Shown here: one piece after another, positions 10,251 to 23,500 of the stretch
Position numbering within the stretch: position 1 is the first letter of the stretch
How the letters are laid out: every line of letters starts with the position of its first letter
NCBI GenBank assembly: GCA_019925795.1
Contig: CM034311.1
Location: 22,938,231 to 23,002,230 of the forward strand
Direction of reading: 5' to 3'
DNA: 64,000 nt
Source: Dendrobium chrysotoxum
Lineage: Eukaryota > Streptophyta > Magnoliopsida > Asparagales > Orchidaceae
Notes under the pieces: generated by a model
What the model saw: only the letters and a program-made list of their open reading frames with translations
What the model was told of the DNA's origin: nothing
Database searches by the model: none
Made by a program: the position numbers and the translations under genes

Positions 10251-13089
10251 ATCAAACCATCCTAACCTATTTGGATCAACCCTTGACTAATTTAATCCAA
10301 ATCAAACCATCCTAACCATATTCATGCTTACCTAAAACTTAGTTTGATTTAATCGCAGCAAACTAAACCAATCTCAACCTTAGCCAACCCTAATTAGGTT
10401 ATTAAATCTAAGGTTAGAAACTACATTATAGATAATGTAATAGTTCATATTTTGACTAAATCAAATAATATTTTAGGAGTCATTATAAGTCCAATTTGTA
10501 AACTATCTTTGCCATAATATAGATGTTATTGTGCTTTAATTATAGTAATTTTTTCATAATTTTATAGATAGTGTAGAAAATTGATACATGTCGGCATAAG
10601 TTAGTTTTATGGGATCGTTAGCTGTCAGTTTCGCAAATCGATTTCACCATAATTCTATAGACATGTTAGGCTATTTCATAGATATTTTTCTATAATTTTT
10701 AGATCACTTGATTTGAAGATATAAAAGAATTTATCAAAATTTTATGCTAAAAATTTGAGTAATTAGCTTAGTTGTCAATGTGTCCTTAAGATATTTTATT
10801 ATAAAATCCTAATCCATTACCTGCAATCTAAATAACCATTTCATTTTTGTATTTTCCCAAACCAAAGAAGCAAAAAGAGGAGAGAGGAGAGAGGAGAGTG
10901 GAAAGATAACCTAGGGTTTGGAGGTTTTAGAGCCTTTTTATCGATCGGTCCAGTTAGAAAATTTGCTCATCTCGAGGTAGGCTATCATTATATATCCTAC
11001 CTCTAATTTTAGTAATTTTGTATATTTAATGTTTTATGAATTTTAGTTTGGTTAAAACTTACAAAAGTTGCAATATCTTTATTTTTAACAAACTTTCACT
11101 GTGTAACTTTTAGTATGTAACAATTTTAATTATTCTATATATATTAACAAGAATATATTAAATTTTTATCGAGTATTTTTATATTTTTGAAAAAAATTTA
11201 AAATTTAAAATTTTTAAATAAATATAAAAATTAAATAAATAGTTGTCAAAACCTCATAATATCAGTGTATGATATGCATACTTATTACATTGGATACATA
11301 CATGATGAAAAAGAGCACACTGTATTTATTTATAAATTTTACTAATTTTGATTCATATACAAATTTTACATGCATTAATATGATATAATAAACTGAGCGT
11401 TGAGCATAATATCATTTATTTACTATGTTATATATATTGTGAAATATGTGCATGTACAAAAGACATGCTAGAAATGATTAATTGATTTATGTTGGTTAGA
11501 AACATGTTATACTATACAGGAGGGTATACAGATATATTTTTTTTAAATAATATTTGTAATGTAATCCTAAATGATATGAAAAAGAAGACAGATTAATATG
11601 ATATGATACACTGACGATCAGGAAGTGATGACTTCTGACATGAAAGCTATATGACCTAAAAAACTTGTGATATGATTAATTCTTGAAAATATATTTGATA
11701 TGATTGAGACTTATTCCTGTAGAGCTGGCTTAATAGATAAAGCTATTAATCTTGGAGCTCAAATTCTATGTCATTATCTTACATAATCAGGTTAGATACA
11801 CAAATTAGCATATAATGTGATCCTAAAAGAATTGTAATATGGGAATAGACTGCTTTTGATAAAGGAAAGCATTTTTCCACTTAAAAAATTAGTTAGTGGT
11901 TACTAAAATAAATTTATAATACTTTAAGGGAGGAGGATCAATAGAACTGATGATACCTACCCCTTGCTCTCAAAAGCCCAAGAGGCAATCAAAATGAAGG
12001 GAATTGAGTTGCTAGTGGAGCACAATGAATATCAAACTAGCTAATGATATTGACAGGAGATATCCACACAATCAATAGAATTAAAGGTTAATAATAATTT
12101 AGGTACTTAATTTTATGCGCTATCTTTGGGCTAAATTAATGGGCTCCACAAAATCTAAAATGCACCTCATTTATAATCTTCTGAGCTTCATCCTTCCTAA
12201 GGTAATGTTGCCACATATCATTAAATGAACATTGGCATAATGTATCACTAACTTTAATAAAGGATAACACTCTTCTTGATTTAATAAGAATTCAGCAGTA
12301 TACCAATAACAAGTAATTTATGAAGGGTTGTATCTAATCAACCTCTTCACCTTCAACCATAATAATGATCCCACTATGGGGTACCACACCATTTATATGT
12401 TTGAGATCAAGATTAATTGGGGATATAACTTATCTATTCTAGATTGAAATGTTCATAAGATCACTATCTAGGAAAGATGGCCCTTTGTCAATTTAGTGAG
12501 TTCACCTTCCATGTCATTGTAAGCATTGGGCACTTGAGTCAAAACAACTTAAGGGATGTGTTGGAATAATTTCATGCTTATTTGTAGTATGTTAAAGGAC
12601 TAGACTTAGGGCCCTCCTTACTGAAATAAACATCATTCTTCACTTTTGATTCTAAGAAATATATATAGTATTTTACAACCATTTTTTTTTTCAAATACAC
12701 AACAAGATGGAAAATGAGAGGTGGCTAGCCACTAGATGATTATGAGGGAGAGTGATGCAACCAAAATGCAAATAGCCCTTTTTTTTAATTAGGCTAGTCA
12801 AACATGAATGAATAATGTTTATTTGATTTCTTTTATGCAAATAAACATTTTTAAATTTTTGAATATAAAATTCCCTCAATATTTAAAAATTTAAACTTTA
12901 AGTTTTCAAAGTTTTAAATATTTAAAATTCAAAACCTTAAGTTTTAAAATTTTAAATATTTAAAATTCAAAATTTTAAAATTTAAATCAACATTTCAAAT
13001 TATACTTGTAACTATAAACTTAAAATTACAAATACACAATCTTAAACACCAATTATCATACATATAAAATATGAGTTCTACTTAATAGA
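10251..13089. other. AT-rich intergenic DNA, no gene seen
   Basis: No coding region is supported. The stretch begins with a near-direct repeat of 'AATCTAAATCAAACCATCCTAACC' type sequence (10246-10320). A possible tRNA-derived SINE trace lies at 11718-11775 (boxes TGGCTTAATAGATAAAGC and GAGCTCAAATTC). AT-rich strings of TTTAAAATTTAAA type fill 12850-13000. The remainder shows nothing I recognise. Confidence 0.5.
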
Positions 13090-15260
13090 CTTCATTTTGC
13101 TCCTTGACATGGGAGTGAAACATTAGCGGCTCTCTTCTTATTTTGAGCTCTAATTATTGGTCCATTTCTTTTTTTACTTGGCACCTTGTGCCTCATCGAT
13201 CCCCTATACTTCAAAAAACTCTTCTTTGAAGCGTTCGAATTAATTTAGTCGTCCATAAATTTTGATGTAACCTTCTCTAAGTCGTCTATAATAAAGGAAA
13301 TGTCCTTTATTTGTGTTTTGTCCTTCCACCTCATAAGAAACTTATGATCTCTTTCTTTATTTGTTTTCATCTCATCTTTGATAATATAATCAACCTTAAA
13401 GCAAGAATATTGGGTAGGCACTTGTAAGCACTAGTAAATGATGGTTTTTCCCCTAGCAAAAGAATCATCATGCATATTTGGAGTTTTGCTGACTTCCTAA
13501 TATGATATCAAATTCCTTGTATTAATTAAAGCCAATAAATATGTCTTTTGGCAATTCAAGAACATATGTGTTTGTGCTAAGTTTGGTAATAACCTCAAAT
13601 GGCCATGTGCTCTAGCTTGTAAATTTTTAAATTTTGTAGAGGAATATCTCTCAAGTCTTGTTCTAATCAACACATGATCAATAATTTCTTTAAAAATATT
13701 ATTTTATTTCTTACATCAGTATATTTTGTATTATACACTTCTAATTATCACATAACATTACCATGAAGGTTTTATTTTATTTTATTTATTTATTTTGGCA
13801 GAAGTGAGTGGTAAATATGAAAATGCATGTGAAGGTATGCTACCAAAATCAATTGGTTTTTTTGGGATGTATTCATAGACTATTTCAAATGGTATTTTAT
13901 TTGTGGAGCTTGAAATAGATAATTTATGCAAACTCTACTATGAGGTGTAAGTCTCAATTTTTTTAGATTTTACCCATCAAACTTCTTCAGGGATTTCCTA
14001 ATATCCTGCTTACTATCTTAGACTACCCATTCATCTAAGTGTTAAATGATAATGAAAATTTTAATGTAATGCCATTAATTTTCAAAATATTTTTTAAAAA
14101 TATGATATGCATTTAACAACCATATCAGAAATCATTATGGTATGAAGCCCAAGAAGTCTAACCTTATTATATGGGATGCATCATCATATTTTGAGCTTGG
14201 AAAAAGATGATATATTTTGGAGGAACAATCAACTACAATAAGTATGCCATCATATCTCCTAGAGGTTCAAGGAAGGCCAAGTACAAAGTCTATAAAAATA
14301 TCTTTTTAGGGCTTAAAGAGTATAAGAAAAGCATGATGTTTTCTTGATTTTTATTTTGTACTTTTTTGCTTTCCTATAAGTATATCACTAAGTGACAACC
14401 TCCTTACCAGCTCTTTTTAGAAAGGCTAGAAAAACTTTTGCTGAAGCATGTGTATAGTTTTGAACATTTCAAAATATCCTGCTACTCCCCATAATGTAAT
14501 TCCATAATGACAAATATCCTCATAGATATCTTAGGAAGACAAAATCTTCTCCCCTTATATAAGCATCCCTCAATCAACACATACGAACCATCAAAAGACA
14601 TATCTTTTTGGACGTCCTCTAAATATATCTAATGGAATTCTAGACATATATGATAATCATTCTTTTATTTTTCAAATTATGGAATTTAAAATTCTAAAGG
14701 CATGAGTACCGAAGAAAGTTTGAAAAGAGCATCTTTAGGCTTATTTTCTACTCCAAGTTTATATTTTAGCATAAAGGTGAAAAATCTTATGGTATTTTGC
14801 CCATTTAATATGCCTAAAATTTAACATCCTCTAACTATTTATAAATTTAAGTGCATGGCGGTTTGTATTGAGAATAAACTCCTTGTGTAATAAGTAATGC
14901 TTTTGATTTTTGAGAGAATAAATGATGACATATAATTCTTTATCATATGATAAATATCTCTATCTTGCATCATTCAACTTCTCACTATAGAAAGCTACTA
15001 ATGATTCTCTTGAATAAGTATGCCTTCTATACGTACACCAAAAATATCACAAGTGATCTCAAACGTTTATTAAAGTTTGGGAGCCTAAGAATAGGAGCTA
15101 AGGTCATGAGCACTTTTTTATGTTTCATGGCTTTTTGTGCTTATGAAGTTCATGCCAATTTATCATTTTTTAGGAGATTTATTATAGGAGCTACAATAAT
15201 GCGAATATTTAAATATACCTTTGGTAGAAAGTAGCCAAACCATGAAAACTCCTAACATTG
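13090..15260 (-). pseudogene. Antisense Ty3/gypsy pol relic
   Basis: Read on the minus strand from 15260 down to 13090, heavily broken frames give the order RT-RNase H linker, RNase H, integrase, C-terminal module. About 15240-15200 reads GLATFYQRYI. About 15070-14860 reads FEITCDIFGVRIEGILIQE, then KNYMSSF and related RNase H blocks. About 14295-14215 reads FVLGLPRTSRRYDGILIVVD, the integrase core with a catalytic-Asp block. About 13580-13530 reads NTYVLELPKDIFIGFN, a GPY/F-type module. About 13340-13300 reads HKFLMRWKDKTQIKDISF, resembling a terminal chromodomain-like or spacer region. Many stops and indels show that it is ancient. It is too decayed for an ORF search but the block order is unmistakable. 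Confidence 0.72.
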
Positions 15261-17500
15261 GTGAAATTTTTGGGGTTAGCTAATGAAGAATAACCTTAAT
15301 TTTTTTAGAATATACATTCACTCAACTAGCAGACATAAAAAGTTAAGGAAGATTACCTCAACCTAACTAAAGTAGCACTTCTTAATATTGACATGAAGCT
15401 GGGTCTCTAAAAGTTTGGACAAAACTAGTTTCAAGTGATTTAAGTTAACTAAATTAATTACCAAATTGAACTTCATAAAGGGTTGATTTGAATCAATTAA
15501 AATATGATTAATCAATTGGAAGGGATTTCAAGGGTTTTATTAGCCCAATATGGTCAAATAGGTTAAAATGGCCTAAGAGATTCAAATGAGTCAACTTAGA
15601 CTAAGTGGAATAATTGGCTAAATCAAAGAAAACTCATGCATAATTCATATTTTTTTAGCCTATTGGATTTCATTTGAACCCTACCATCCAATCAATTTGG
15701 CCATTTTAAAGGCATATGCCCGATTGGACTTAAAATGTCTATTTTGGCTTAATTGTGTTAAACAATCCAATTAGGCCACACTAAAAATTTTTTTAGTTCA
15801 ATTTGCCCATTTCTAACCTATTGTTAACTATTGGTAGTATTAGTTAAGGTCAATTTTCTCAATTACAGGGGTTGGGTCCTATTTACTTGATTATGTTCTA
15901 TTAAGATAAACTAGGGTTCAAGACATCCTAGTATTATTTAACAGTTAATTGGAGTTAATTCATCTAAAGTTTGATTATTAGAACCCTACAAGAAGGTCTT
16001 CTCCAATCAATTGGTTCAATTGGTTTAAAACTATTAATTGAACTAAAGGGTTTAAGGAATTTGGTGCTCCAATGCTTTTGGCCAAACCTAGGCCTAAGGA
16101 TCAAGCTCAAGAGATCCAATGGCCAAACACAATCAACATAAATGAAACTAAATCATTAGGGATGAAGACTGAATGCTTATATTACCAATTATGTCTCTTA
16201 GACCAATTAGGGTTAAGCTAAAGTTATGTCTATTATTAGGCTAGCTATGGCCATATCTTATGAAAAGGATGTATTTGTTTGAGAATTGAATGATCAATGT
16301 TCTCTCATGTAGGTTTTGTTAAGTTCAAAGGATCCTATGATCATTCTAAGGTCTCGTTCTAATTAACTTAGATTATGGGTCAGATAGGATTTCAAGCCAA
16401 GCCAAGCTAGGTTTCAACCAAGGAATGAGTTGAGGTTTAAATTGAATTGAAATAGGACAAATATCTTTCATCATCTAAAGAGAAAGCTAAATGATCATAT
16501 GAGGGGTATTGGCTTAGTTAATCTCGAATGATACAGATTGAGCATGACCAACTTATCCTACCATGAGAAATAACTTGAACTAATTAGACCCAAGCACTAA
16601 TCGATCATCATTGGGAGTTTTTTATAATTTTGATGCCAATAATGATTTTTTTTATAACTTGTGCATGAATTTTTGTATTGTTTCAATTTAGTTGATGTCT
16701 AATATAAGAATATTGGACAAATTAATCATTAGTTGATTTTTTTTAAGTTGCCTCAAAACAATTTTTTTTTTTGCATTGAAAATTTTGAATACATGTATTA
16801 CAAATATTATACATTGGCTTTCTATGTTATGAGTGGGATATCAATAACATTTTGAGTATGATATATGCACTTTTAAGGATATTTTTGTATTAAATGAGCT
16901 TTGCATGAAATTTGTCTACGTACCGTTATGAAGGAGGTAAATTCAAATTGATATATGTTAATTTCATTATTATTTGATATTTTAATATTAAATATTTATT
17001 AGTGCCCTTGAAAATAATAAAACTAATTTATGTGCTTGATTATTTTTTTTGGCCATAGTGCAATTCTTGAAATAGATAATAATAATTATAATGATGATGA
17101 TGATGAGAGAATAAAGAAGACAAGCATAATAACTTTCCTATTCTCAAATTTATGAATATATCCCTTCCCTTGAAGAGTTCAATTTTAACAAAAGGCTCAC
17201 CTTAGAAAAAAAGTAATATTTTTCCTATATTAAAATATAACACTCTTTTGATATTCATCATAAGTAGGGACCTTCAATAATAAAGAATAATTGTTCGAAT
17301 AATTCATGATTATATGATGTTTTAATTTTAAATAATTTTCATAAAAAATAATTTGGCTATGAGGGACATATTAGACATATTTTAGGAAAAAAATTGGGTT
17401 ACAAGATTTACATATATATCACTAAATTTTATCTATTTACTTGTATAACTCCTAAATCTCAAAACTCAAATATCTAATTCACATAAAAAATAGTATTAAC

Positions 17501-17502
<2 letters not shown>
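15261..17502. other. AT-rich intergenic DNA, probably old repeat remains
   Basis: No gene is seen. 15400-16600 has a repetitive flavour (recurring AATTAGG, TTGGTTTAA and CAATTGG words) and may continue the antisense gypsy element toward its gag and LTR, but no motif proves this. 16620-17500 is plain AT-rich DNA. Confidence 0.45.

Positions 17503-17576
<74 letters not shown>
17503..17576. repeat. (TA)37 microsatellite
   Basis: An uninterrupted run of 37 TA dinucleotides stands about 130 bp before the GC-richer putative first exon of the glutamate dehydrogenase gene. It may influence promoter structure, and its true length may differ between individuals or be limited by assembly. Confidence 0.95.
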
Positions 17577-17580
<4 letters not shown>

Positions 17581-17699
17581 GATTTTAATATTAAAATAAT
17601 ATATGAATAAATATAAAAAATTAAATATTAAATATATATTTTTATATATGAATGGAATTATGGAAATGCCCTAATCTTGTGCTCAGGCATTAATAGGTT

Positions 17700-18098
17700 C
17701 GAGATGTGCTAAGCCAAGTTTTAAATGTTCCCCGCAGGAGCTTCGCCCACACCTTCGTCTTCTTCCGCTTGCAATTATCCTCCTCTACTCGTCAATGGCT
17801 ATTTTTTCCGCTTCTCTCCACGCGTATGGCCTGTGTTTATTGCGACAAGGAGGGAATAAGAATCCGGCAGGTGGATGAAAGGGACGGGCGAGAGAACTCG
17901 GCATCTGGCCGGTTGAGGAAGATACTACGAGGGAATTCGAATCGGGCTCGATTTACGTCCTCAAAGCCCTTGTAATGGATTCTCTCCCACTTCCGCGTAC
18001 TTTAAATTCGAATTTCTCGTCTTCTTCGCGGTGGAAGCTTCTGTCCAGAGCTCCGAGATGTCAAATGATTGATCAAACACTCTCCTATTCTTCTTATT
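17700..18098 (+). other. Candidate first exon (5' UTR or N-terminal extension) of the glutamate dehydrogenase gene
   Basis: A GC-richer island with C/T-rich stretches (CTTCGTCTTCTTCCGC) in AT-rich surroundings, ending at a consensus donor TATT|GTAAGT at 18098/18099. It holds an 89-codon reading frame (17706-17975) whose stop overlaps the ATG of a second frame at 17975. The second frame is Ser/Arg-rich (SNFSSSSRWKLLSRAPRCQ), like an organelle presequence. Spliced to 20265-20311 and then to 20439 it stays open into the dehydrogenase ATG. Whether this is a real extension, an upstream ORF or chance is open. Exon start is not defined by the sequence. Confidence 0.45.
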
Positions 18099-20264
18099 GT
18101 AAGTGTGATATGTTCTTTCTCTCTAGTTCGATCAGTATCTCAAAAGAGCGAAGTGCTGTTTTGGCTTTTCTTTTTAAAATGTTGAACCTCTTTGCATAAA
18201 CGAATAAACTCGCGTTTTTAATCTAGGGTTGTTTACATATCCGTAGGGTCGCTTATTTGTAATTTTATGGAGCTCAAGCTAAGTTTGAATTTTTAAAATT
18301 TTTTATCGAGTACTGGCCTAGAAACAAAGCTCAGATGATTATTTATAGGATATGTTAAAATTTTAAATAAATAATCTCATTTTAATAATAAATATATTCA
18401 GAAATTTTAATCAAGTCTGACAAATGACAATAATTAATTCAGCATCATTTCTAATATTTTCTGAATCATAAAATTAAAATTTTAATCTGTCAATCTTGTT
18501 ATTTATCCACAGCAAAATTAAAATTAGATTTAAATCAATTCATTTAATATTTGTTTAATTTTTTTATGAAATGTTGATAAAAAATAAAATAAAATCTTAA
18601 TCTATCGATCTAATTATTTATTAAATATTTAATTATCCTTATACTTCTAGAAATTTAAATAATTTTTGAAGTGTATAGGATATAAAAAAATCAAAATAAT
18701 AACATAGATTAAGCTTTTAGGTAATAATATGATCATCTTTAAAGGAACAATTTGTTGAGTTCAACAAGCTAATTGTTAAACATTAAACAATAAAGAGCCA
18801 TGATTGGAAATAAATAAGTCAATAACATTCAAGCTTCGTTTGGGACGGTATTTTTAAAGCTTTGTAAAACTGTTTTCTAGCATAAAAATTTTTAAAAAAT
18901 AAGAAAAAAATAATAATCTAAAGCCGTCCCAAATGAAATCTCAATCTTCTTCATTTATATGGGAAGCATTAAAATTTTTATTCAAATTTCTTTATTATCT
19001 AAATAAATGATATAAATAAATTTTATATGAACTTGTATCAAATTATTCTTATTCTTGCATATTAATTCATTGAGAGCATCCATGATCCAATTTGAGTATT
19101 TTGGGCTCCTCAACACTCTAGAAATTAAAGAAAGAGGAGAGAGCTAATAAAAAGTTTGAAAATTTTGATCATTTATTTCATGCCATTAACCTCCCTAGTA
19201 GATGTATTTATAGAAAGCTAACTCAAACTAATCAACTCCAACAAACTTGCAAACTTCTAAGCAACTAAAAATCCCCTTAATCTCCAAATTGGATTTAGAA
19301 CGTTAGCTCACCGCCATGTATGTCCGGAGTTCAACCGCGAACAGAAGCCTACCCAAAATACAGGTGTTTTGGGTTTTTAATTATGAAGTTGAGTTAATAC
19401 CCATGCTGATAGTTGAAATCATCAAGAATGAACTTGATGGCGCTTTGTTCTGTTTCCTTTTGATCTTGTGAGTTACGTCGCATGGCTGTGAATATTTTGT
19501 TCTATGTTGAATCCTGCCAATTGAGTACATTCTGCTTAATTTTTAGGTTGGGGGTGTACAGAAACAGTATGATTTTCATCTTTAATGCTTACAAAAAGGA
19601 CGATTGCTGAAATTATTTAGGCGATTTCAACAGTGTAATCTTTTTGGATAACAATTGTGTACAAGAATAGTCTAGGTATTGTGTATGACCATTTTTTCCC
19701 TCTGATTTGCATCCTCTCTTGCTCGTTTTGTTGGATTATAGGAACGCTGGCATGTAAAGTAGTTACAGATGTAAAACAGTAAAAGGAGTTTAAAAAAAAA
19801 AAAATTTAAGGCAACGGAAGATGTTTTCATGCTATATACAAACCAGAAATGAACATTAGTTGCGTGCAAACGATGATTGGTTGTTTCTCTATGATTTTTA
19901 AGGTGCTCAACGTTTTCTAAAAACTCCAGATTTTTAAATTGGGCACTCTTTGTCCACCACCGTCATTTATGGAGCCTACGTTTATTTAGTGATAGGCCTA
20001 CCTATTTCTTTCGTTATGCTGTCGCCTTTAGTTCTTTATATGCTTATAATATCTTTATGCTTTGTTAGGATTGTTTAAAAAAATAACCACTTAGCCAATA
20101 TGCCTAACTTCTGTTATTGATTCCAGTATTTGTATAAACAAATGGCCCACTATTACTAATATTTTCATGCATGACAAAACAGTCAGTTGCTGTGCCTTTT
20201 TTTTTTTCTTTCACTAATTTCTACTTTCCAGATTAATGCCTTATAATATACTTCCCTTCCATAG
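18099..20264 (+). other. Candidate 5' intron, mostly AT-rich
   Basis: Starts with GTAAGT and ends with a pyrimidine-rich TTCCCTTCCATAG acceptor. Apart from the fold-back element at 18833-18940 I see no gene or clear repeat in it. Confidence 0.45.
18833..18940. mobile_element. Fold-back MITE, about 105 bp
   Basis: TTCGTTTGGGACGGT at the left faces GCCGTCCCAAATGAA at the right, inverted repeats matching at 13 of 15 positions. The interior is A/T-rich with AAAGCTTT and TTTTAAAAAAT words. A related single end (TTTGTTTGGGATGGC) is at 32468-32482. No clear target duplication was identified. Confidence 0.65.
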
Positions 20265-20311
20265 CTAATCTTCACCTGGAGGATCCCAAGTGGCTGGGTA
20301 CTGGGCAGCAG
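20265..20311 (+). other. Candidate second 5' exon of the glutamate dehydrogenase gene
   Basis: Forty-seven bases lie between a good acceptor (CCTTCCATAG) and a strong donor (CAG|GTGAGC). In frame with 17975-18098 it reads SNLHLEDPKWLGTGQQ. The following 127-bp intron ends at CATAG (20438), leaving GCCAGG before the dehydrogenase ATG in the same frame. It could equally be a 5' UTR exon. Confidence 0.45.
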
Positions 20312-20444
20312 GTGAGCTCGAAAAGGTATAGGAACAAAACCTCGGTCACAGATCCTAAGGCAGGAAATTAGCTTAATGAATTATTTTGCTCTTCTTCTAA
20401 TTTCTTTTTCATCTGTTTTGTGTTGGACTACGTCATAGGCCAGG

Positions 20445-20552
20445 ATGAATGCATTGGCTGCAACAAGTAGAAATTTCAAGCAGGCAGCCAAGCTGCTGGG
20501 TTTGGACTCGAAGCTAGAAAGGAGCTTGCTTATTCCTTTCAGGGAGATCAAG
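20445..20552 (+). CDS. GDH1: GDH coding exon 1 (residues 1-36)
   Basis: Carries the start codon and [20 protein letters not shown], which in this family includes the short mitochondrial targeting segment. It ends LIPFREIK and splices at AAG|GTAAAT, phase 0. Confidence 0.96.
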
Positions 20553-23500
20553 GTAAATGAAATGTAACGGCTGAAATTCTCTTCTTTGCTCTAAAACACT
20601 ACGCCTATCTTCTATTCGTTCGTAAACTTTCGCTGTTACTTCTGAAGGACTGTGCATCAGGACATTTCATGTACTGATATGTCACTAAGCAAGTGCGGGA
20701 ACTTTTTATTTCTATTTTTGTTTTACAATTCTGGATTGAATTGTGGCTGGGAAGTGCTGATGCATAAATTTATTTTCCTCCTGATCTATTTCTTATTAGT
20801 CTAGCATCGGATATTGGCCATGGTCATCGATATATTCTCTTTAATTCATTCTCCTCGCTGTTTTAGACATGCTATGTGGATTACTTTTATTGGTCACTTA
20901 GCTTTCTATCCTCTTATTTTTTTTAAGAAACTATAATTTTGGCATGCAAATAATCTTTATTCACTCATCAGATACTTATCTTACTACGAGCTCTACTATT
21001 TTGGATGCTTTTATTTATCTTAATATGACTCTCTATTATCTTAGTAGTTAGCTATGATCTACTTGACAGTGTATTGCCGTCAAAGTTCCTTATTTACAGT
21101 GAATGATAGTTTCTCTTGTAGTATTATTTTCATCCTGTTCATTTGTTCCTGAGCTATATTCAAATTTTGAATACAGGTTGAGTGCACTATCCCTAAAGAT
21201 GATGGTACGTTGGCATCCTTCGTGGGATTCAGGGTGCAGCATGACAATGCTAGAGGCCCTATGAAAGGAGGAATTAGATATCATCCTGAGGTCACTCGTG
21301 ATCATTCTATACCCTTCATCGTATCCCCCTCTATTTTTATTTTTGTTTCATAAACCATCGCTAAATATAATTGGCAGTTAGAAGGATGGTGGTCATATTT
21401 GTTGCTTTTGTTTTTTCATTTTCATACGAGCTTCACCGCATAAGTTGCGGGGGAGTATGTTGGTGTTATTCTGAAAAAAATGTCTGCAGGTATTTATTAA
21501 GGAATCTAAGCAATTACGGACATAGGTTATAACATTGGTAACTTTTGGTGGAAGGATGTTGCTTAATCGTTCATTGTAAGGAATTAGTTTGTCCTGTCAC
21601 TATGTGTTCGGTAATATTATTCTTTTGAAAAGATTGTTGTTGAAAACCACTATTTGTCCCTTTGATTAACATAATTTTTTAAAATTAAAAAGGATAAATT
21701 AAGAAATGATTATATTAGAGGGATGATTTAAGTAATATTTATTCAAGATAAAGTAGTTGAAAATATAATCATTTATCATTCTATATAATCATTTCATTCA
21801 TTTATCATTCAATAACTTTCTATAGTGCATATGTTGAATAATCATGCTAATTATTAAATAAATTCTTTATTAAGATACTTTAATTTAATATTACAAAAAT
21901 ATAAATTCTCTCCTTATATATATATATTCATAAATTATCTATTTAATTAGATTCATAATAATTAACTTATTAATTATCTAATTAAAATCATATATAAATA
22001 TTAAGTTTATTCTCTTTCTAAATATATGCTTACATTAATCATTTAAATCTAGAAATTTTAAATTATAATCTGGATTTAGATAAAATTTTAATAAATAGGA
22101 AAGCTTACCCCTTACTCCTGAAAATTCCCTCGAGCCCAAGCCTGTTCGTCTGCTCCTTTCTTCCACGCTCGTGCTCTCTCTCTCTCTCCCCCCCTCATCT
22201 CTCCCTCTTCTTTTCTTTCCTTTCTCCGTCTCTCTATTTCCTTCTTTCTTCTTTTTCCTCTTGGTCACAACTTCCTCTCGACTGCTGCTTTCACGTTCAT
22301 TGATTCCACTGGAGCCAGTGAAATGGACATATCTCTCCTGAGGAGTCTCTTCCTTTCACTTCTGCATGCGATTCCTTGCTCGAAAATGTGATTCGAACTC
22401 CGCCAGAAGCCGCACGCACACACGTGGCCCGCTCGGGTTGTTTGCTTCGCTTCCCTATTAAATAAAATCGATTCAACTGAACTGGCAAAACCGGTTCTTA
22501 CACATACATCAATCAATATAAAGAGACTTCTGCTGATTTGAAGGTTGATGAATGCATATCTAGCATTTTGAATGGTGAATGTTCGAATGCTAGCATAGCT
22601 GTTCCATTTCATACTTCTCTAAAAGCTTTCCAATTCTATTATAGAAGGTTCAATGTTGGAAAGAAATGTCATTCATTTAGCCGACATTATAGTGATTTCT
22701 CATGAGGAATACAAAACATCTGTTGATAGTTAGACGAAACAACCCATGGGCTGTTAACAAGGGTTCCTTCTGTTAGGTTGGGTCGACTACCTCCTCTAAC
22801 TAAGTAGACCATAGATCATGACAGCCAGAATGACGGAACTATGAGATCTTGATTGTACTTATCTTTATTTGCCCATCACCCGTTTTAAGTATACGGTGAT
22901 AAATTTCAAATCATGAACTCCAAAATTCAATCCCTAAAATTGCTGTTACTATACACTGGGTACTCATTGTCTATCTCACGACTAGCCTTAATCGAAAGTT
23001 CTCTCTTTTTATCGAGAGGGATAATCAACTATAGGAGCTTGCGCCTATAGGAAACCAGAACTTTAATAAAAAAGTCCTCACAAAATGAGTGCGAAATCAT
23101 CAATTCTTTGGTTGACATTGTTTAAAATTACGCAATATGAGGCTTGTCTTGAGGCCCGCCTCAACACAATTCCAGTAAAAAATGCCTCGAGGCTTATGCG
23201 TCGAGCTTTTTCTTACAATGCTTGTACCTCAGCTTGACTAAGGCTCACCTCGCCTCGTCGGCGTGAGGCTTATGCCTCACCTTATTTATATATTTTTTTA
23301 TTAAAACTTACATAAATCCTAAACTAAAGCCCCGAAAAAATCACGCCTTCATGCACCCCCGAATCGCATCAACTTCCTCGACCTCCAATAGGATACTTTT
23401 TGAGTGCTTAGGAGTCTTTGATCTATGAATCCTTACCCTTAAGCATCCTGCATTAGTGAACAGATGCAAATACCAACAAAATCTAGGATTCATTCTGATA

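Noticed and set aside
22265..22612. 115-codon minus-strand frame near a C/T-rich island in intron 2, possibly a nested gene
   Set aside because: No recognisable domain, overlapping frames equally open, and no promoter or splice structure that I could support.
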